Assembly (NCBI GenBank): GCA_900638155.1
Contig: LR134495.1
Span: 62,001 to 126,000, forward strand
Reading direction: 5' to 3'
Source: Mannheimia haemolytica
GTDB lineage: Bacteria; Pseudomonadota; Gammaproteobacteria; Enterobacterales; Pasteurellaceae
DNA length: 64,000 nucleotides
Shown here: piece after piece, positions 40,432 to 49,226 of the stretch
Position numbering within the stretch: the first letter of the stretch is position 1
Layout of the letters: each line of letters starts with the position of its first letter
The notes under the pieces: model-generated
What the model was told of the DNA's origin: nothing
Databases searched by the model: none
The model's input: only the letters and a program-made list of their open reading frames with translations
Position numbers and translations under genes: made by a program

Positions 40432-41886
40432 TTATACATCATAAGTAGTCGATGCGGTATTACCGCCACGTCCTGTCCAGTTGGTGTGGAAGAACTCACC
40501 GCGAGCTTTGTCGGTACGCTCATAAGTATGAGCACCAAAGTAGTCACGTTGGGCTTGGAGTAAGTTTGCCGGTAAACGTGCCGAAGTGTAGCCATCTAAG
40601 AAGGTGATAGCTGATGCCATACAAGGCACCGGTAAACCGATTTCTACCGATTTTGCCACTACTTTACGCCAATCTGCCAAGCAGTTTTCCAAAATATCTT
40701 TGAAGTATGGGTCTGAGCCTAAGAACACTAAATATGGGTTGGCTTCATACGCATCACGAATGTTGCCTAAGAAACGGCTACGGATAATACAGCCTTCACG
40801 CCATAATAGGGCGGTATTGCCGTAGTTGATATCCCAACCGAATTGCTCAGAAGCCTCACGAATCAACATAAAGCCTTGTGCGTAAGAGATGATTTTGGAA
40901 GCTAGTAACGCACGGCGTACTGCTTCTACCAATACTTTTTTGTCGCCTTCAACTTTGCCGATTTCTTTGTTAAACAGTCTTGAAGCCGCAACACGCTGAT
41001 CTTTAAATGCAGAGACGCAACGGGCGAATACCGACTCGGTAATCAGTGTTAATGGAATCCCGAAGTCAAGGGCGTTAATACCAGTCCATTTACCCGTTCC
41101 TTTTTGACCGGCGGTGTCGAGAATTTTCTCTACCAATGGCTCGCCGTCTTCGTCTTTGTAGGCAAGAATATCAGTGGTAATATCCACCAAATAGCTGTCT
41201 AATTCGGTGTTTTTCCACTCTTTAAAGATTTCGTGCATTTCATCATAGCTTAAACCTAAACCATCTTTTAAGAATTGGTAGGCTTCACAAATTAACTGCA
41301 TATCGCCATATTCGATACCGTTGTGAACCATTTTCACAAAATGCCCTGCTCCGTCACGCCCCACCCAGTCACAACAAGGCTCACCTTTGTCGGTTTTGGC
41401 TGAAATCGCTTGGAAAATCGGCTTAACATACTGCCACGCAGACTCATCACCGCCCGGCATAATTGATGGCCCGTGACGAGCCCCCTCTTCGCCGCCCGAT
41501 ACACCTGAGCCGATAAAGCGAATGCCTTTTTCCGCTAATGCTTTCACACGGCGGTTGGTGTCCGGATAGTTTGAGTTACCGCCATCAATGATGATGTCGC
41601 CTTCTTCTAAATGTGGCAGTAATGCATCAATAAACTGATCCACCACCTCACCGGCACGCACCATTAGCATCACTTTACGCGGTTTTTCCAACTTCGCCGC
41701 TAAATCTTCTAACGAGTAAGCACCGATAATGTTCGTGCCTTTCGCCGCACCTTCTAAGAACTCGTCCACTTTTGAAGTAGTGCGGTTGTACGCCACCACT
41801 TTAAAGCCGTTGTCATTCATATTCAAAATTAAATTTTGACCCATTACGGCGAGTCCAATCACGCCGATATCGCCTTTTTGTGACAT
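40432..41886 (-). CDS. gnd: 6-phosphogluconate dehydrogenase (decarboxylating)
   Basis: Third enzyme of the oxidative pentose phosphate pathway, forming ribulose 5-phosphate, CO2 and NADPH. The 484-residue protein has the NADP-binding GVIGLAVMGQNLILNM and NRTTSKVDEF, IIDGGNSNYPDTNRR, the substrate site HNGIEYGDMQLICEAY, and ILDTAGQKGTGKWT with the C-terminal swap tail. Same strand as zwf and pgl, but separated from pgl by three unrelated genes and by an uptake-signal hairpin, so it may have its own promoter. Confidence 0.97.
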   Translation of the reverse strand: MSQKGDIGVIGLAVMGQNLILNMNDNGFKVVAYNRTTSKVDEFLEGAAKGTNIIGAYSLEDLAAKLEKPRKVMLMVRAGEVVDQFIDALLPHLEEGDIIIDGGNSNYPDTNRRVKALAEKGIRFIGSGVSGGEEGARHGPSIMPGGDESAWQYVKPIFQAISAKTDKGEPCCDWVGRDGAGHFVKMVHNGIEYGDMQLICEAYQFLKDGLGLSYDEMHEIFKEWKNTELDSYLVDITTDILAYKDEDGEPLVEKILDTAGQKGTGKWTGINALDFGIPLTLITESVFARCVSAFKDQRVAASRLFNKEIGKVEGDKKVLVEAVRRALLASKIISYAQGFMLIREASEQFGWDINYGNTALLWREGCIIRSRFLGNIRDAYEANPYLVFLGSDPYFKDILENCLADWRKVVAKSVEIGLPVPCMASAITFLDGYTSARLPANLLQAQRDYFGAHTYERTDKARGEFFHTNWTGRGGNTASTTYDV

Positions 41887-41914
41887 TGTTTGCTCCTATT
41901 GTTTTTGATTCTAT

Positions 41915-41960
41915 GCAAGCGGTCGAATTGGTAAAATTTTTTGCAAATTTGACCGCTTGT
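41915..41960. terminator. Inverted uptake-signal pair between the racemase gene and gnd
   Basis: GCAAGCGGTC and GACCGCTTGT frame AAAATTTTTTGCAAATTT. On the minus strand this could partly end the racemase transcript before gnd. Confidence 0.55.
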
Positions 41961-41968
41961 AACATTTA

Positions 41969-42658
41969 TTAACCTAAAATAAACTCCACCGCCATTTGGC
42001 TGTGTAATGCTGCTGTATCGAAAAACGGTAACGGACTGTCATTTTGGTTAATCAGCAACCCGATTTCGGTACAACCTAAAATCACACCTTCTGCACCTTG
42101 CTCACGAAGCTGTTGAATAGTCTGAAGATAAAATGCTTTGGCACTTTCAGTAATCTTACCTAAACAGAGCTCTTCAAAAATAATCCGATGAATTTCTTGC
42201 TGTGTTTCTTCATTCGGAACAATGGGCGCGATACCACGCTCCAATAAACCGTCTTTGTAAAAATTATCGCTCATTGTAAATTGTGTGCCAAGCAAAGCGA
42301 CTTTCGTAATGCCTTTTGCCTGAATAACTGCCGCCACGCAATCTAAAATATGCAAAAACGGCACGGAAATGTTATCCGTAATCTGCTTCGCCACCTTGTG
42401 CATTGTGTTCGTTGCCAACAAAATTCCGTCAGCTCCAGCTTGCTCTAATAAACGAGCTTGTTCAGCTAGAATATCCGCCGCTCCTTGCCAATTTCCCTGT
42501 TTTTGGCACTGCACGATTTCTTCAAAATTCACGCTAGACATTAAAATCTTCGCACTGGCATTTCCACCCAACGCCTGATTTACCGCACGGTTGATATTCA
42601 AATAATAAGAAACCGTACTTTCTGGGCTCATTCCACCTAAAATGCCGAGGGTTTTCAT
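41969..42658 (-). CDS. Aspartate/glutamate racemase family protein (YgeA-like), first catalytic Cys replaced
   Basis: A 229-residue protein of the PLP-independent Asp/Glu racemase superfamily, colinear with E. coli YgeA: KTLGILGGMSPESTVSYYL, VALLGTQFTMSDNFYKDGL, FEELCLGKITESAKAFY and VILGCTEIGLL. Canonical members use two cysteines. The second is present (GCTEIG), but at the first position, where YgeA reads LCTNTMHK, this protein reads LATNTMHK (codon GCA). Catalysis must therefore be one-base or altered; a role other than free racemisation is possible. It starts 5 bases after the stop of the upstream gene. Confidence 0.88.
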   Translation of the reverse strand: MKTLGILGGMSPESTVSYYLNINRAVNQALGGNASAKILMSSVNFEEIVQCQKQGNWQGAADILAEQARLLEQAGADGILLATNTMHKVAKQITDNISVPFLHILDCVAAVIQAKGITKVALLGTQFTMSDNFYKDGLLERGIAPIVPNEETQQEIHRIIFEELCLGKITESAKAFYLQTIQQLREQGAEGVILGCTEIGLLINQNDSPLPFFDTAALHSQMAVEFILG

Positions 42659-42663
42659 AAATG

Positions 42664-43002
42664 CTACTCTGTTACCTCAATAATTTGTGATTGCCCGACC
42701 TCTAAAGTATCAAGCCACTGCCAGATTTCTCGACCAAGCAATTTTTCATTTTCTAAAGTAAATGTGGTGACACATCGCCCAAGACGGTTTTCTAATTGTT
42801 GATTTAAATGTTGGTAAGTGAACTCAATTTGACAATCTGAAATCCATTTACCAATTAAAAATCCTTTTAAAATCTCGCCACCTTGATAGTCCGCCCATAT
42901 CATTTTCTCTTGTTGAAAATAGTAGAAGCGAGTTTGGTCATTCACTTCGCCATCTTCACTATTTTGCACGGCAGTAAAGATTTTATTGTTAAGGTTAAAC
43001 AT
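42664..43002 (-). CDS. Small beta-rich protein (family often labelled N-acetylglutamate synthase)
   Basis: A 112-residue protein starting MFNLNNKIFTAVQNSEDGEV, with YYFQQEKMIWADYQGGEILKG, IGKWISDCQIEFTYQHLN and a C-terminal ENEKLLGREIWQWLD. The pattern of a repeated beta meander with a YxGG turn is that of a small family often labelled N-acetylglutamate synthase in databases. It has none of the GNAT features needed for that reaction, so I do not trust the label. Probably co-transcribed with the racemase gene. Confidence 0.72.
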   Translation of the reverse strand: MFNLNNKIFTAVQNSEDGEVNDQTRFYYFQQEKMIWADYQGGEILKGFLIGKWISDCQIEFTYQHLNQQLENRLGRCVTTFTLENEKLLGREIWQWLDTLEVGQSQIIEVTE

Positions 43003-43029
43003 AGATTATACCAATGATAACATGCTTAT

Positions 43030-43581
43030 TTATCTGTCCCTCTGTAATTCATTTGGATCTGACAAATTCATACTAATCAAATCTAGAGGTTTTAATTTCT
43101 TATCATCATGTCCTAAATCTTTTCTAATAGCCTTATATACATTATCTATTTTCTTTAATGCCAAAAACGGATCATTTATATCATTTGATCCAGTACTTGT
43201 TCTAAAATCAATCCAAGCTTTTATAACTTCATCAGATGCCCAAAGGATAAAATTCTCAGTTAATTTGTGCATTTTATCCTGAAGCATCTCATCATTAGGA
43301 TCAATTTCTATATTCCTCTTATGATTGTTTTGAAATAAATTAATAAGCTCAAAAAAACTTCTATATGTTTCTATTTTCGCTATTCTATGACTTTCTCTAA
43401 TATCTCTAGATTTTGAGTTGTATTGAGTGTATATCACGCCAATGAAACCGATAGTCGCCGTTATTAATGGGATGGCTATTGTCGTATTATTTGGAATCCA
43501 TAAGAAAATAAAATAATATAAAGAATAGATAATCAATGCTATCAGTATCAAACCTAGAATTAATTCAAATATCTTCTTCAT
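43030..43581 (-). CDS. AT-rich orphan protein with two N-terminal membrane helices
   Basis: I do not recognise this 183-residue protein. Two membrane segments, about 5-27 (FELILGLILIALIIYSLYYF) and 35-54 (AIPLITATIGFIGVIYTQY), are followed by a soluble helical domain with SRDIRESHRIAKIETYRSFF at the membrane exit. The DNA is much more AT-rich than pgl or gnd on either side, and many AGA/ATA codons are used. It interrupts the zwf-pgl-gnd group and looks like transferred cargo. Confidence 0.68.
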   Translation of the reverse strand: MKKIFELILGLILIALIIYSLYYFIFLWIPNNTTIAIPLITATIGFIGVIYTQYNSKSRDIRESHRIAKIETYRSFFELINLFQNNHKRNIEIDPNDEMLQDKMHKLTENFILWASDEVIKAWIDFRTSTGSNDINDPFLALKKIDNVYKAIRKDLGHDDKKLKPLDLISMNLSDPNELQRDR

Positions 43582-43625
43582 TTTTATTTTCCTAATTGTA
43601 AATCCTATTGATATACTTCTTTACA

Positions 43626-44324
43626 CTAAAGTAATTCAGCAGAATCACTATCCAAATACCACTCCGTTATCCCATCTTTCGCTTTAATTTTAGCAGCAGG
43701 ATATGGCAATGCTTCCGCGGGCGTGGTTTGGATTTCTTTTAAAATTTCCGCTTTGCTTGCTCCTGTAACCAAATAAGTAATGCGTTTTGCTTTTTCAATG
43801 AGTGAAGCGGTTTTGGAAATGCGGATTTGCCCAGTTTCAGGGTGTTTGGCAATCACGGCAACGTTTTGATCATTAAAATCTGTTTGATGTGGGAACAGTG
43901 AGGCGGTATGCCCGTCTGTTCCCATTCCTAAAATAATCCAATCAAACGCCAAGTTCGGCACACAAGCGGTCAATTCTGCCGAAAATCTTGCAAGTTCTTG
44001 TTCTACATTCTCTTCACCACGAATGCGGTGAATATTTTCGCTTGGAATGTCGATGTGATCGAACAGTAATTTCTGCACTTCGCCGTAGTTACTTTCGGGA
44101 TCGGTTGGGGCAACCATTCGATCATCACCCCACCAGAAATGCAAGTTTTGCCATTGAATTTCGGTATTTAATGGTGCTTGAGCTAAGGTTTTGAATAATA
44201 ATTTGGGGGTCGAACCACCGGAAAGAGAAATATGCACCGGGCGGTTTTGACGGCTGTATTCAATAAACTCTTTAGCAATTTGTTCTACCGCAGCTTGGGC
44301 GGTGGGGAAAATAACTTTATTCAT
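43626..44324 (-). CDS. pgl: 6-phosphogluconolactonase
   Basis: Hydrolyses 6-phosphogluconolactone, the product of Zwf. The 232-residue protein of the NagB/DevB type has HISLSGGSTPKLLFKTLA near residue 31, FWWGDDRMVAPTDPESNYG, DWIILGMGTDGHTASLFP and a C-terminal YLVTGASKAEIL. The 200-base spacer to zwf holds nested repeats rather than a promoter that I can see. Confidence 0.96.
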   Translation of the reverse strand: MNKVIFPTAQAAVEQIAKEFIEYSRQNRPVHISLSGGSTPKLLFKTLAQAPLNTEIQWQNLHFWWGDDRMVAPTDPESNYGEVQKLLFDHIDIPSENIHRIRGEENVEQELARFSAELTACVPNLAFDWIILGMGTDGHTASLFPHQTDFNDQNVAVIAKHPETGQIRISKTASLIEKAKRITYLVTGASKAEILKEIQTTPAEALPYPAAKIKAKDGITEWYLDSDSAELL

Positions 44325-44344
44325 AATTTGCCTCGTTAGATCAC

Positions 44345-44516
44345 CCCCTCTTTAGAAAAGAGGGGAGGGGGAGATTTGATTACGATTTCAATATTTCGTA
44401 TGAGCGTATATAACTTCTGCCACAAACGCTTGCGTTTGAACATCAGCTTTGCTGATGGCACGAAGTGTGAGCGTAGCGAATAAATCTCCCCTAACCCCTC
44501 GTGGCTCAAAGAGGGG
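44345..44516. repeat. Inverted-repeat element between zwf and pgl, with nested H3
   Basis: The left end (44345-44377) CCCCTCTTTAGAAAAGAGGG, then GAGGGGGAGATTT, is the imperfect inverse of the right end (44482-44516) AAATCTCCCCTAACCCCTC, then GTGGCTCAAAGAGGGG. Between the ends lie about 45 bases of unrelated sequence and an H element. This looks like a small terminal-inverted-repeat element hosting a second repeat. Confidence 0.65.
44422..44479 (+). repeat. Hairpin-chain repeat H3
   Basis: ACAAACGC-tt-GCGTTTG, then ATCAGC-ttt-GCTGAT, then CAC-gaa-GTG, then GAGCGTAGCGA. Same order as H1 and H2 with new but self-complementary arms. Confidence 0.7.
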
Positions 44517-44525
44517 AACTGAAAT

Positions 44526-46013
44526 TTACACTTTCTTCTTCATTGTACCGGACGGTTTTCGCCATACTTTGCCGTGTCTGGCGATTAATTTATCTGCCTC
44601 GGTTGGCCCCCAAGTGCCGGATTCATATTCATATACACGTCCACGATTAGCTTTGTAGTCTAAAATCGGTTGCACAAATTTCCAACAAGCGTGTACAGCA
44701 TCAGTACGGGCAAATAAGGTTGCATCACCTTTAAGTGCGTCTAATAGTAAGCGTTCATAAGCGGTGAGTAAGCTTGATGATGAACTTAAATCGGAATAGC
44801 GGAAATCCATTGAGACTTCTTTTGCTTCAAAGCCCGCCCCCGGTTTTTTCAAGCCGAAACGCATTGAAATGCCTTCATCCGGTTGCACGCGAATAATTAA
44901 TTTGTTTTCCGGTGCATTTTGGCTAAATACCGGGTGTGGTGTGGTTTTAAAGTGAATCACAATTTCCGTCACACGGGTTGGTAAGCGTTTACCGGTTCGC
45001 ACATAGAACGGCACACCTGCCCAACGCCAGTTATCGATTTCACATTTTACCGCCATAAAAGTTTCAGTGTTGGAATCAGCCGGCACGCCTTTTTCTTCCA
45101 AGTAAGCCGGCACTTCTTTGCCGTCTACCGTGCCACGAGCATACTGCCCTAACACCACATTGTGTTTAACGTCTTCTTCAGTTAGCGGATGCAAGCAATA
45201 TAGCACTTTTGCGACTTCATCACGCATTGAATTAGCATTAATAATTGCCGGTGGCTCCATTGCAACCATGGCTAATACTTGCAATAAGTGGTTTTGGAAC
45301 ATATCACGCATTGCCCCCGAGCCATCATAGTAACCGCCACGATCTTCAACGCCGATGGATTCTGCCCCGGTAATTTCCACATAATCAATAAAATTACGGT
45401 TCCAAAGCGGTTCAAATAAGCCGTTAGAAAAACGTAAAACGAGTAAGTTTTGTACCGTTTCTTTGCCTAAATAGTGGTCGATACGGTAGATTTGATGCTC
45501 TTCAAAGCATTTGTGGATTTGTACGTCTAATTTTTTGGCGGTTTCGATATCGTAGCCGAATGGTTTTTCAACAATAATCCGTTTCCAGCCAAACTCTTCG
45601 GTAGTTAAGCCGTGAGCGGCTAAACATTCCGGAATCACGCCATATAAACTTGGTGGCGTGGAGAGGTAATAAAGCGTGTTACCGGCTGTTTGATATTTAT
45701 CGTGTAGCTCATCAAGACGAGGCAGCAACTTGGCATAATCCACTGCATCAGAGGTATTTACAGCTTGGTAATAAAGATGTTCGCAAAATTTATCTAATTC
45801 TTCACCGCTTGCTTTTTCAAATTTGACTAACGCATCACACATTTTTTGGCGGAAAGTTTTATCGGTTAAGTCAGAGCGAGAAACCCCTAGCACGGAGAAG
45901 TGTTCGCCCAATCTACCAATTTTGTATAAATTATAAAGGGCGGGGATTAATTTACGGAAGGTTAAGTCACCGGAAGCACCAAAAATCACGATACAACTGT
46001 TTTCAGCATTCAT
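44526..46013 (-). CDS. zwf: Glucose-6-phosphate 1-dehydrogenase
   Basis: First enzyme of the oxidative pentose phosphate pathway. The 495-residue protein has the NADP-binding [19 protein letters not shown] at the N-terminus, [16 protein letters not shown], the substrate-binding [16 protein letters not shown] near 178 and [18 protein letters not shown]. It is followed on the same strand by pgl. The E. coli-like length and motifs leave no doubt. Confidence 0.97.
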   Translation of the reverse strand: MNAENSCIVIFGASGDLTFRKLIPALYNLYKIGRLGEHFSVLGVSRSDLTDKTFRQKMCDALVKFEKASGEELDKFCEHLYYQAVNTSDAVDYAKLLPRLDELHDKYQTAGNTLYYLSTPPSLYGVIPECLAAHGLTTEEFGWKRIIVEKPFGYDIETAKKLDVQIHKCFEEHQIYRIDHYLGKETVQNLLVLRFSNGLFEPLWNRNFIDYVEITGAESIGVEDRGGYYDGSGAMRDMFQNHLLQVLAMVAMEPPAIINANSMRDEVAKVLYCLHPLTEEDVKHNVVLGQYARGTVDGKEVPAYLEEKGVPADSNTETFMAVKCEIDNWRWAGVPFYVRTGKRLPTRVTEIVIHFKTTPHPVFSQNAPENKLIIRVQPDEGISMRFGLKKPGAGFEAKEVSMDFRYSDLSSSSSLLTAYERLLLDALKGDATLFARTDAVHACWKFVQPILDYKANRGRVYEYESGTWGPTEADKLIARHGKVWRKPSGTMKKKV

Positions 46014-46090
46014 TTATTTATCCTATGTATTACTAATTGTTAAAATTTTGTTGGGTGCAAGATTATCATAAAAATTGCTAATCAAACTAC

Positions 46091-46909
46091 TTATTTGAAT
46101 AAAAATATTTTATCCCAATCGGTCGAGCCGTCAGCCACCATCACAAAATAAGGATTAATCAAACTTTCTCGCTGATTATAAGTTAGCGGCGAAAAATGAA
46201 AGTCGAAAATTTTGCCGCCCATTTCATTTAACAGCACTTCTGCCACAGCAGTGTCCCACTCCCCTGTGTCACCAAAACGGATATAACAATCGGCTTTCCC
46301 TTCTGCCACCAAACCTGCTTTTAGACTGCCCGATCCATATTTTACACACTCAATTTGTAGAGCTGAAATAGCCTTTCTGGCTTGTTCTGCGTGCAAATCG
46401 CTGCCTACGGTGACAATCAGCGGGGAATTTTCGGCTCGTTTCGGTTTGACAAGCGGTCGAATTTCTCCATTTTCTTGCAAAAAGCTACCGCCACCTTCCA
46501 TACTAAAATAGGTTTTGTTTAAGACCGGGGCGTGGATCACTCCCAGCACCGGCTGGTTTCTGCCCTCACGTTTTTGCACTAACGCAATTACCACTGAAAA
46601 TTGACCGGTGCGGTTAATAAACTGTTGTGTGCCGTCAATCGGGTCGATAATCCAATATTCTTGCCATTGCTGGCGTTCGGCAAACGGAATATCGCAAAAC
46701 TCTTCCGATAGCACAGGAATGTTCGGTGTGAGCTGTTTCAAGCGTTCAGTTAAAAATTGGCTGATAATCAGATCCGCTTCTGTCACCGGTGTGCAATCGG
46801 CTTTGATTTTAATTGCCACCGAGCGGGCATAGAGCTGTTTTAACTGCTCACCGGCTTCTTTGGCGATAGTGATAATACTCTCGAGTAGTGGTTGAGTTAG
46901 TGTTTGCAT
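46091..46909 (-). CDS. cysQ: 3'(2'),5'-bisphosphate nucleotidase CysQ
   Basis: Removes the 3'-phosphate of 3'-phosphoadenosine 5'-phosphate (PAP), recycling a by-product of sulfate assimilation and acyl-carrier-protein modification. The 272-residue protein of the inositol-monophosphatase fold has TPVTEADLIISQFL, LSEEFCDIPF, the metal motif YWIIDPIDGTQQFINRTG near 90 and GDTGEWDTAVAEVLLNEMGG. It lies 13 bases after nudE, so the two form an operon. Confidence 0.93.
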   Translation of the reverse strand: MQTLTQPLLESIITIAKEAGEQLKQLYARSVAIKIKADCTPVTEADLIISQFLTERLKQLTPNIPVLSEEFCDIPFAERQQWQEYWIIDPIDGTQQFINRTGQFSVVIALVQKREGRNQPVLGVIHAPVLNKTYFSMEGGGSFLQENGEIRPLVKPKRAENSPLIVTVGSDLHAEQARKAISALQIECVKYGSGSLKAGLVAEGKADCYIRFGDTGEWDTAVAEVLLNEMGGKIFDFHFSPLTYNQRESLINPYFVMVADGSTDWDKIFLFK

Positions 46910-46922
46910 AATAGCTCCTTGC

Positions 46923-47465
46923 CTATTTTTTTAAGTATTCTCGTAGCATAAATAGAGCGGACAAATTCCGTGCTTCGGCAAAATCAGGATCTGCCAGTAA
47001 TTGATCAATTTTATCCAACGGATAACGCACAATTTCCAGCGGTTCAGGCTCATCGCCTTCCAATCTTGATGGGTACAAATCTTGTGCCACAAACAGATGC
47101 ATTAAGCCATACATATGGCTCGGCCCACTATAAAGTGAGCGTAAAAAGGTCATATTTCTTGCCCCAAACCCGATTTCCTCTTGCAATTCACGGTTTGCAC
47201 TTGCAATCGGCTCTTCGCCTGCATCCACAATGCCTTTTGGAAAACCCAGTTCATAACGCTCCGGCCCGACTGCATATTCTTTCACAAAAATCAGCTCATT
47301 GTTTTGAATCGGAATCACCATTACCGAAGAACGGCGATTCGGCGTAAGCCTTTCATAAGTTCGCTCTTCGCCGTTGGAAAAGCGTAAATCGACCGCTTGC
47401 ACCTCAAAAATACGAGATTTCGCCACCGTTTTAATGTTCAAAATTTCAGGAAGTTGTTTTGTCAT
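46923..47465 (-). CDS. nudE: ADP compounds hydrolase NudE
   Basis: Nudix hydrolase acting on ADP-ribose, NADH and diadenosine compounds. The 180-residue protein has the Nudix box FPKGIVDAGEEPIASANREL followed by QEEIGFG near 85-110, and YAVGPERYELGFPKG before it. An in-frame ATG at 47519 would add 18 residues, but the ATG at 47465 (MTKQLPEILNIKTVAKSRIF) has AGGGAGATAAA before it and matches family starts. Paired with cysQ, as nudE and cysQ are commonly neighbours in gammaproteobacteria. Confidence 0.92.
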   Translation of the reverse strand: MTKQLPEILNIKTVAKSRIFEVQAVDLRFSNGEERTYERLTPNRRSSVMVIPIQNNELIFVKEYAVGPERYELGFPKGIVDAGEEPIASANRELQEEIGFGARNMTFLRSLYSGPSHMYGLMHLFVAQDLYPSRLEGDEPEPLEIVRYPLDKIDQLLADPDFAEARNLSALFMLREYLKK

Positions 47466-47601
47466 TTTATCTCCCTTTTTATCATCATCTAATATGCTAA
47501 AGATACCACATTTCATCAAATCCGGTTTGCTCTTTTTTTACATATTGATATGATAATGTTCGCTTAATACGGTTACTAAGAGAACATAAAAAGGATTTCT
47601 G

Positions 47602-48576
47602 ATGACTTACAATCCATCTGAAACATCGTTAGTCATTGATGATGCCCATATCGCAAAAACTGAATTTTCCGAAATGCCTGAACTTATCACTTATAAATTT
47701 CGGGCTAACTATGATAAAAAACTGGCTGAAATGCAGATTCCGACAAAGCTGAATTCGATTATCGCTCAGATGAAATCGATAGAAGGCATTAAAGGGCTGG
47801 TAAAAGGGAGCTTCAATCGTATTCGCAATAATCAAAGTGATGAGATTGAAGTGACTTATCTTGAAAGTGCCTTCGATTCATTTTGGTTTATTGACGTTGA
47901 ACGCCACTTAAAATATGAATGCGATGAAACCTACAGCTGTGAGGTATTCAATCATCATTCAAAAAATGTACGTCTGCTTAGCAATGGTAACGCCTTTTCA
48001 AGCTGTGAGGTAAAAAACGGTAAAATTCAGTTTGAGGTAACAGAACATTGCGAAACCACCAAAAACTATCGCCATTATCTCAGCAACGGCAGTGGTCATA
48101 TTGATGACAATCTTGCAACGGTGTATTTAGGTAAAAATAAATTTCCGCACACAAAAATCAATAAAAACAACGTCAATACAGATAAAGTGCTGAAGTTTAA
48201 GTTATCCCCCGAGCGGTTAATTACCGACTCTGTTTTATATTTATTAAGCGAGAAGATCAAAGCCGAACGCATTACCCGTGATCATCTCTCTTTTAAAGAA
48301 GCAAAGTTATATCTTGTGCCGATTCATTTTTTCAGCTACTCCAATCCGTTAAAAGGGGTCTTTAATAGCTTAGTGAAATTTAATGCGGTAACCGGTGATT
48401 GCGAAATGATGAATCAAACAAAATACCCAACGCTTATTAGCAAAGAAGATTTACCGACTATTATCTCCGAGCTTGTGGTTGAAACCGCAAACTATATGTT
48501 GCCACTTTCAGGCACGATCACCAAGCTCGTTATCGACAATGCAAGAAAACACCAAACTCATTATGATGAAAAATAG
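47602..48576 (+). CDS. Protein of unknown function, 324 residues
   Basis: I do not recognise this protein. It is soluble-looking with no signal peptide. The C-terminal part KLYLVPIHFFSYSNPLKGVF then LVKFNAVTGDCEMM resembles the ViPxxFFxYxxxG...NAxTGxxxG beta motif seen in several zinc-ribbon membrane proteins, but no zinc ribbon is present; seven cysteines lie at about 98-151 (YECDETYSCEVFNHH, SSCEVKNG, EHCETTKN and others). Residues 306-320 (YMLPLSGTITKLVID) are moderately hydrophobic. AAAAAGGATTTCTG precedes the ATG. Its end overlaps hslR by 14 bases, so the two are likely co-translated. Confidence 0.75.
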   Translation: MTYNPSETSLVIDDAHIAKTEFSEMPELITYKFRANYDKKLAEMQIPTKLNSIIAQMKSIEGIKGLVKGSFNRIRNNQSDEIEVTYLESAFDSFWFIDVERHLKYECDETYSCEVFNHHSKNVRLLSNGNAFSSCEVKNGKIQFEVTEHCETTKNYRHYLSNGSGHIDDNLATVYLGKNKFPHTKINKNNVNTDKVLKFKLSPERLITDSVLYLLSEKIKAERITRDHLSFKEAKLYLVPIHFFSYSNPLKGVFNSLVKFNAVTGDCEMMNQTKYPTLISKEDLPTIISELVVETANYMLPLSGTITKLVIDNARKHQTHYDEK

Positions 48577-48982
48577 ACACGAAAAAGAGGAAAACGACAC
48601 CGAAGTTCGGCTAGATAAATGGCTTTGGGCGGCTCGTTTTTATAAAACCCGCTCGATTGCCAAAGCAATGATTGAAGGGGGCAAAGTTCATTACAACGGG
48701 CAAAGAGCTAAAGTCAGCAAAGCGGTGGAAATCGGTGCGATAATCAAACTTCGCCAAGGCAACGAAGAAAAAGAGGTGGAAGTGTTAGCCCTCAGTGACC
48801 AACGCCGAGGGGCACCGGAAGCCCAACTGCTCTACAACGAAACCGAAAAAAGTATTAAACACCGTGAGGCAATGGCATTTGCCCGCAAAGCGAATGCTCT
48901 TTCAATGCCACACCCTGATCGCCGTCCAAACAAAAAAGAACGGCGGGATTTAATCAAATTCAAAGAGCAAGAATTTAGCTAA
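48563..48982 (+). CDS. hslR: Ribosome-associated heat shock protein Hsp15
   Basis: S4-domain RNA-binding protein that binds 50S subunits carrying stalled nascent chains. The protein (about 139 residues) reads VRLDKWLWAARFYKTRSIAK, MIEGGKVHYNGQRAKVSKAV and the family tail MPHPDRRPNKKERRDL. The start is one of two adjacent ATGs (48563 or 48566), both inside the end of the upstream gene; upstream in-frame codons give no family match. In E. coli hslR is followed by hslO, as here. Confidence 0.93.
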   Translation: MMKNRHEKEENDTEVRLDKWLWAARFYKTRSIAKAMIEGGKVHYNGQRAKVSKAVEIGAIIKLRQGNEEKEVEVLALSDQRRGAPEAQLLYNETEKSIKHREAMAFARKANALSMPHPDRRPNKKERRDLIKFKEQEFS

Positions 48983-49027
48983 GCCCTTGCAATCAGAAAA
49001 ATAATCCCTATTATTGAATATCCTAAG

Positions 49028-49053
49028 TAGGGGCGAAACATTTTTCGCCCCTA
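49028..49053. terminator. Hairpin after hslR
   Basis: TAGGGGCGAAA-cat-TTTTCGCCCCTA is a near-perfect hairpin. A second one with the same word, GGGCGAAT / ATTCGCCC, follows at 49066-49085. They share GGGCGAA and probably derive from one repeat. Confidence 0.65.
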
Positions 49054-49115
49054 TATAATTATTTCGGGCGAATATTGATTCGCCCCTACAGCGTTCGATT
49101 TGCACATTTTTAGCC

Positions 49116-49195
49116 ACAAAACGCATTGCATTTTGAACGTTGGCTTTGCCAACGGCTCCGTAGGAGCGAACAAAATTAGAAATAATTTTGTGAGT
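49116..49195 (+). repeat. Hairpin-chain repeat H4 before hslO
   Basis: ACAAAACGCATTGCATTTTG (weak first hairpin), then AAC-GTTGGC-ttt-GCCAAC, then GGCTCC-gta-GGAGC, then ACAAAATTA / TAATTTTGT, ending GTGAGT. It lies directly upstream of the hslO leader. Confidence 0.65.
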
Positions 49196-49226
49196 AATAA
49201 TCGACCGCTTGCAACGAGGAATCAAA

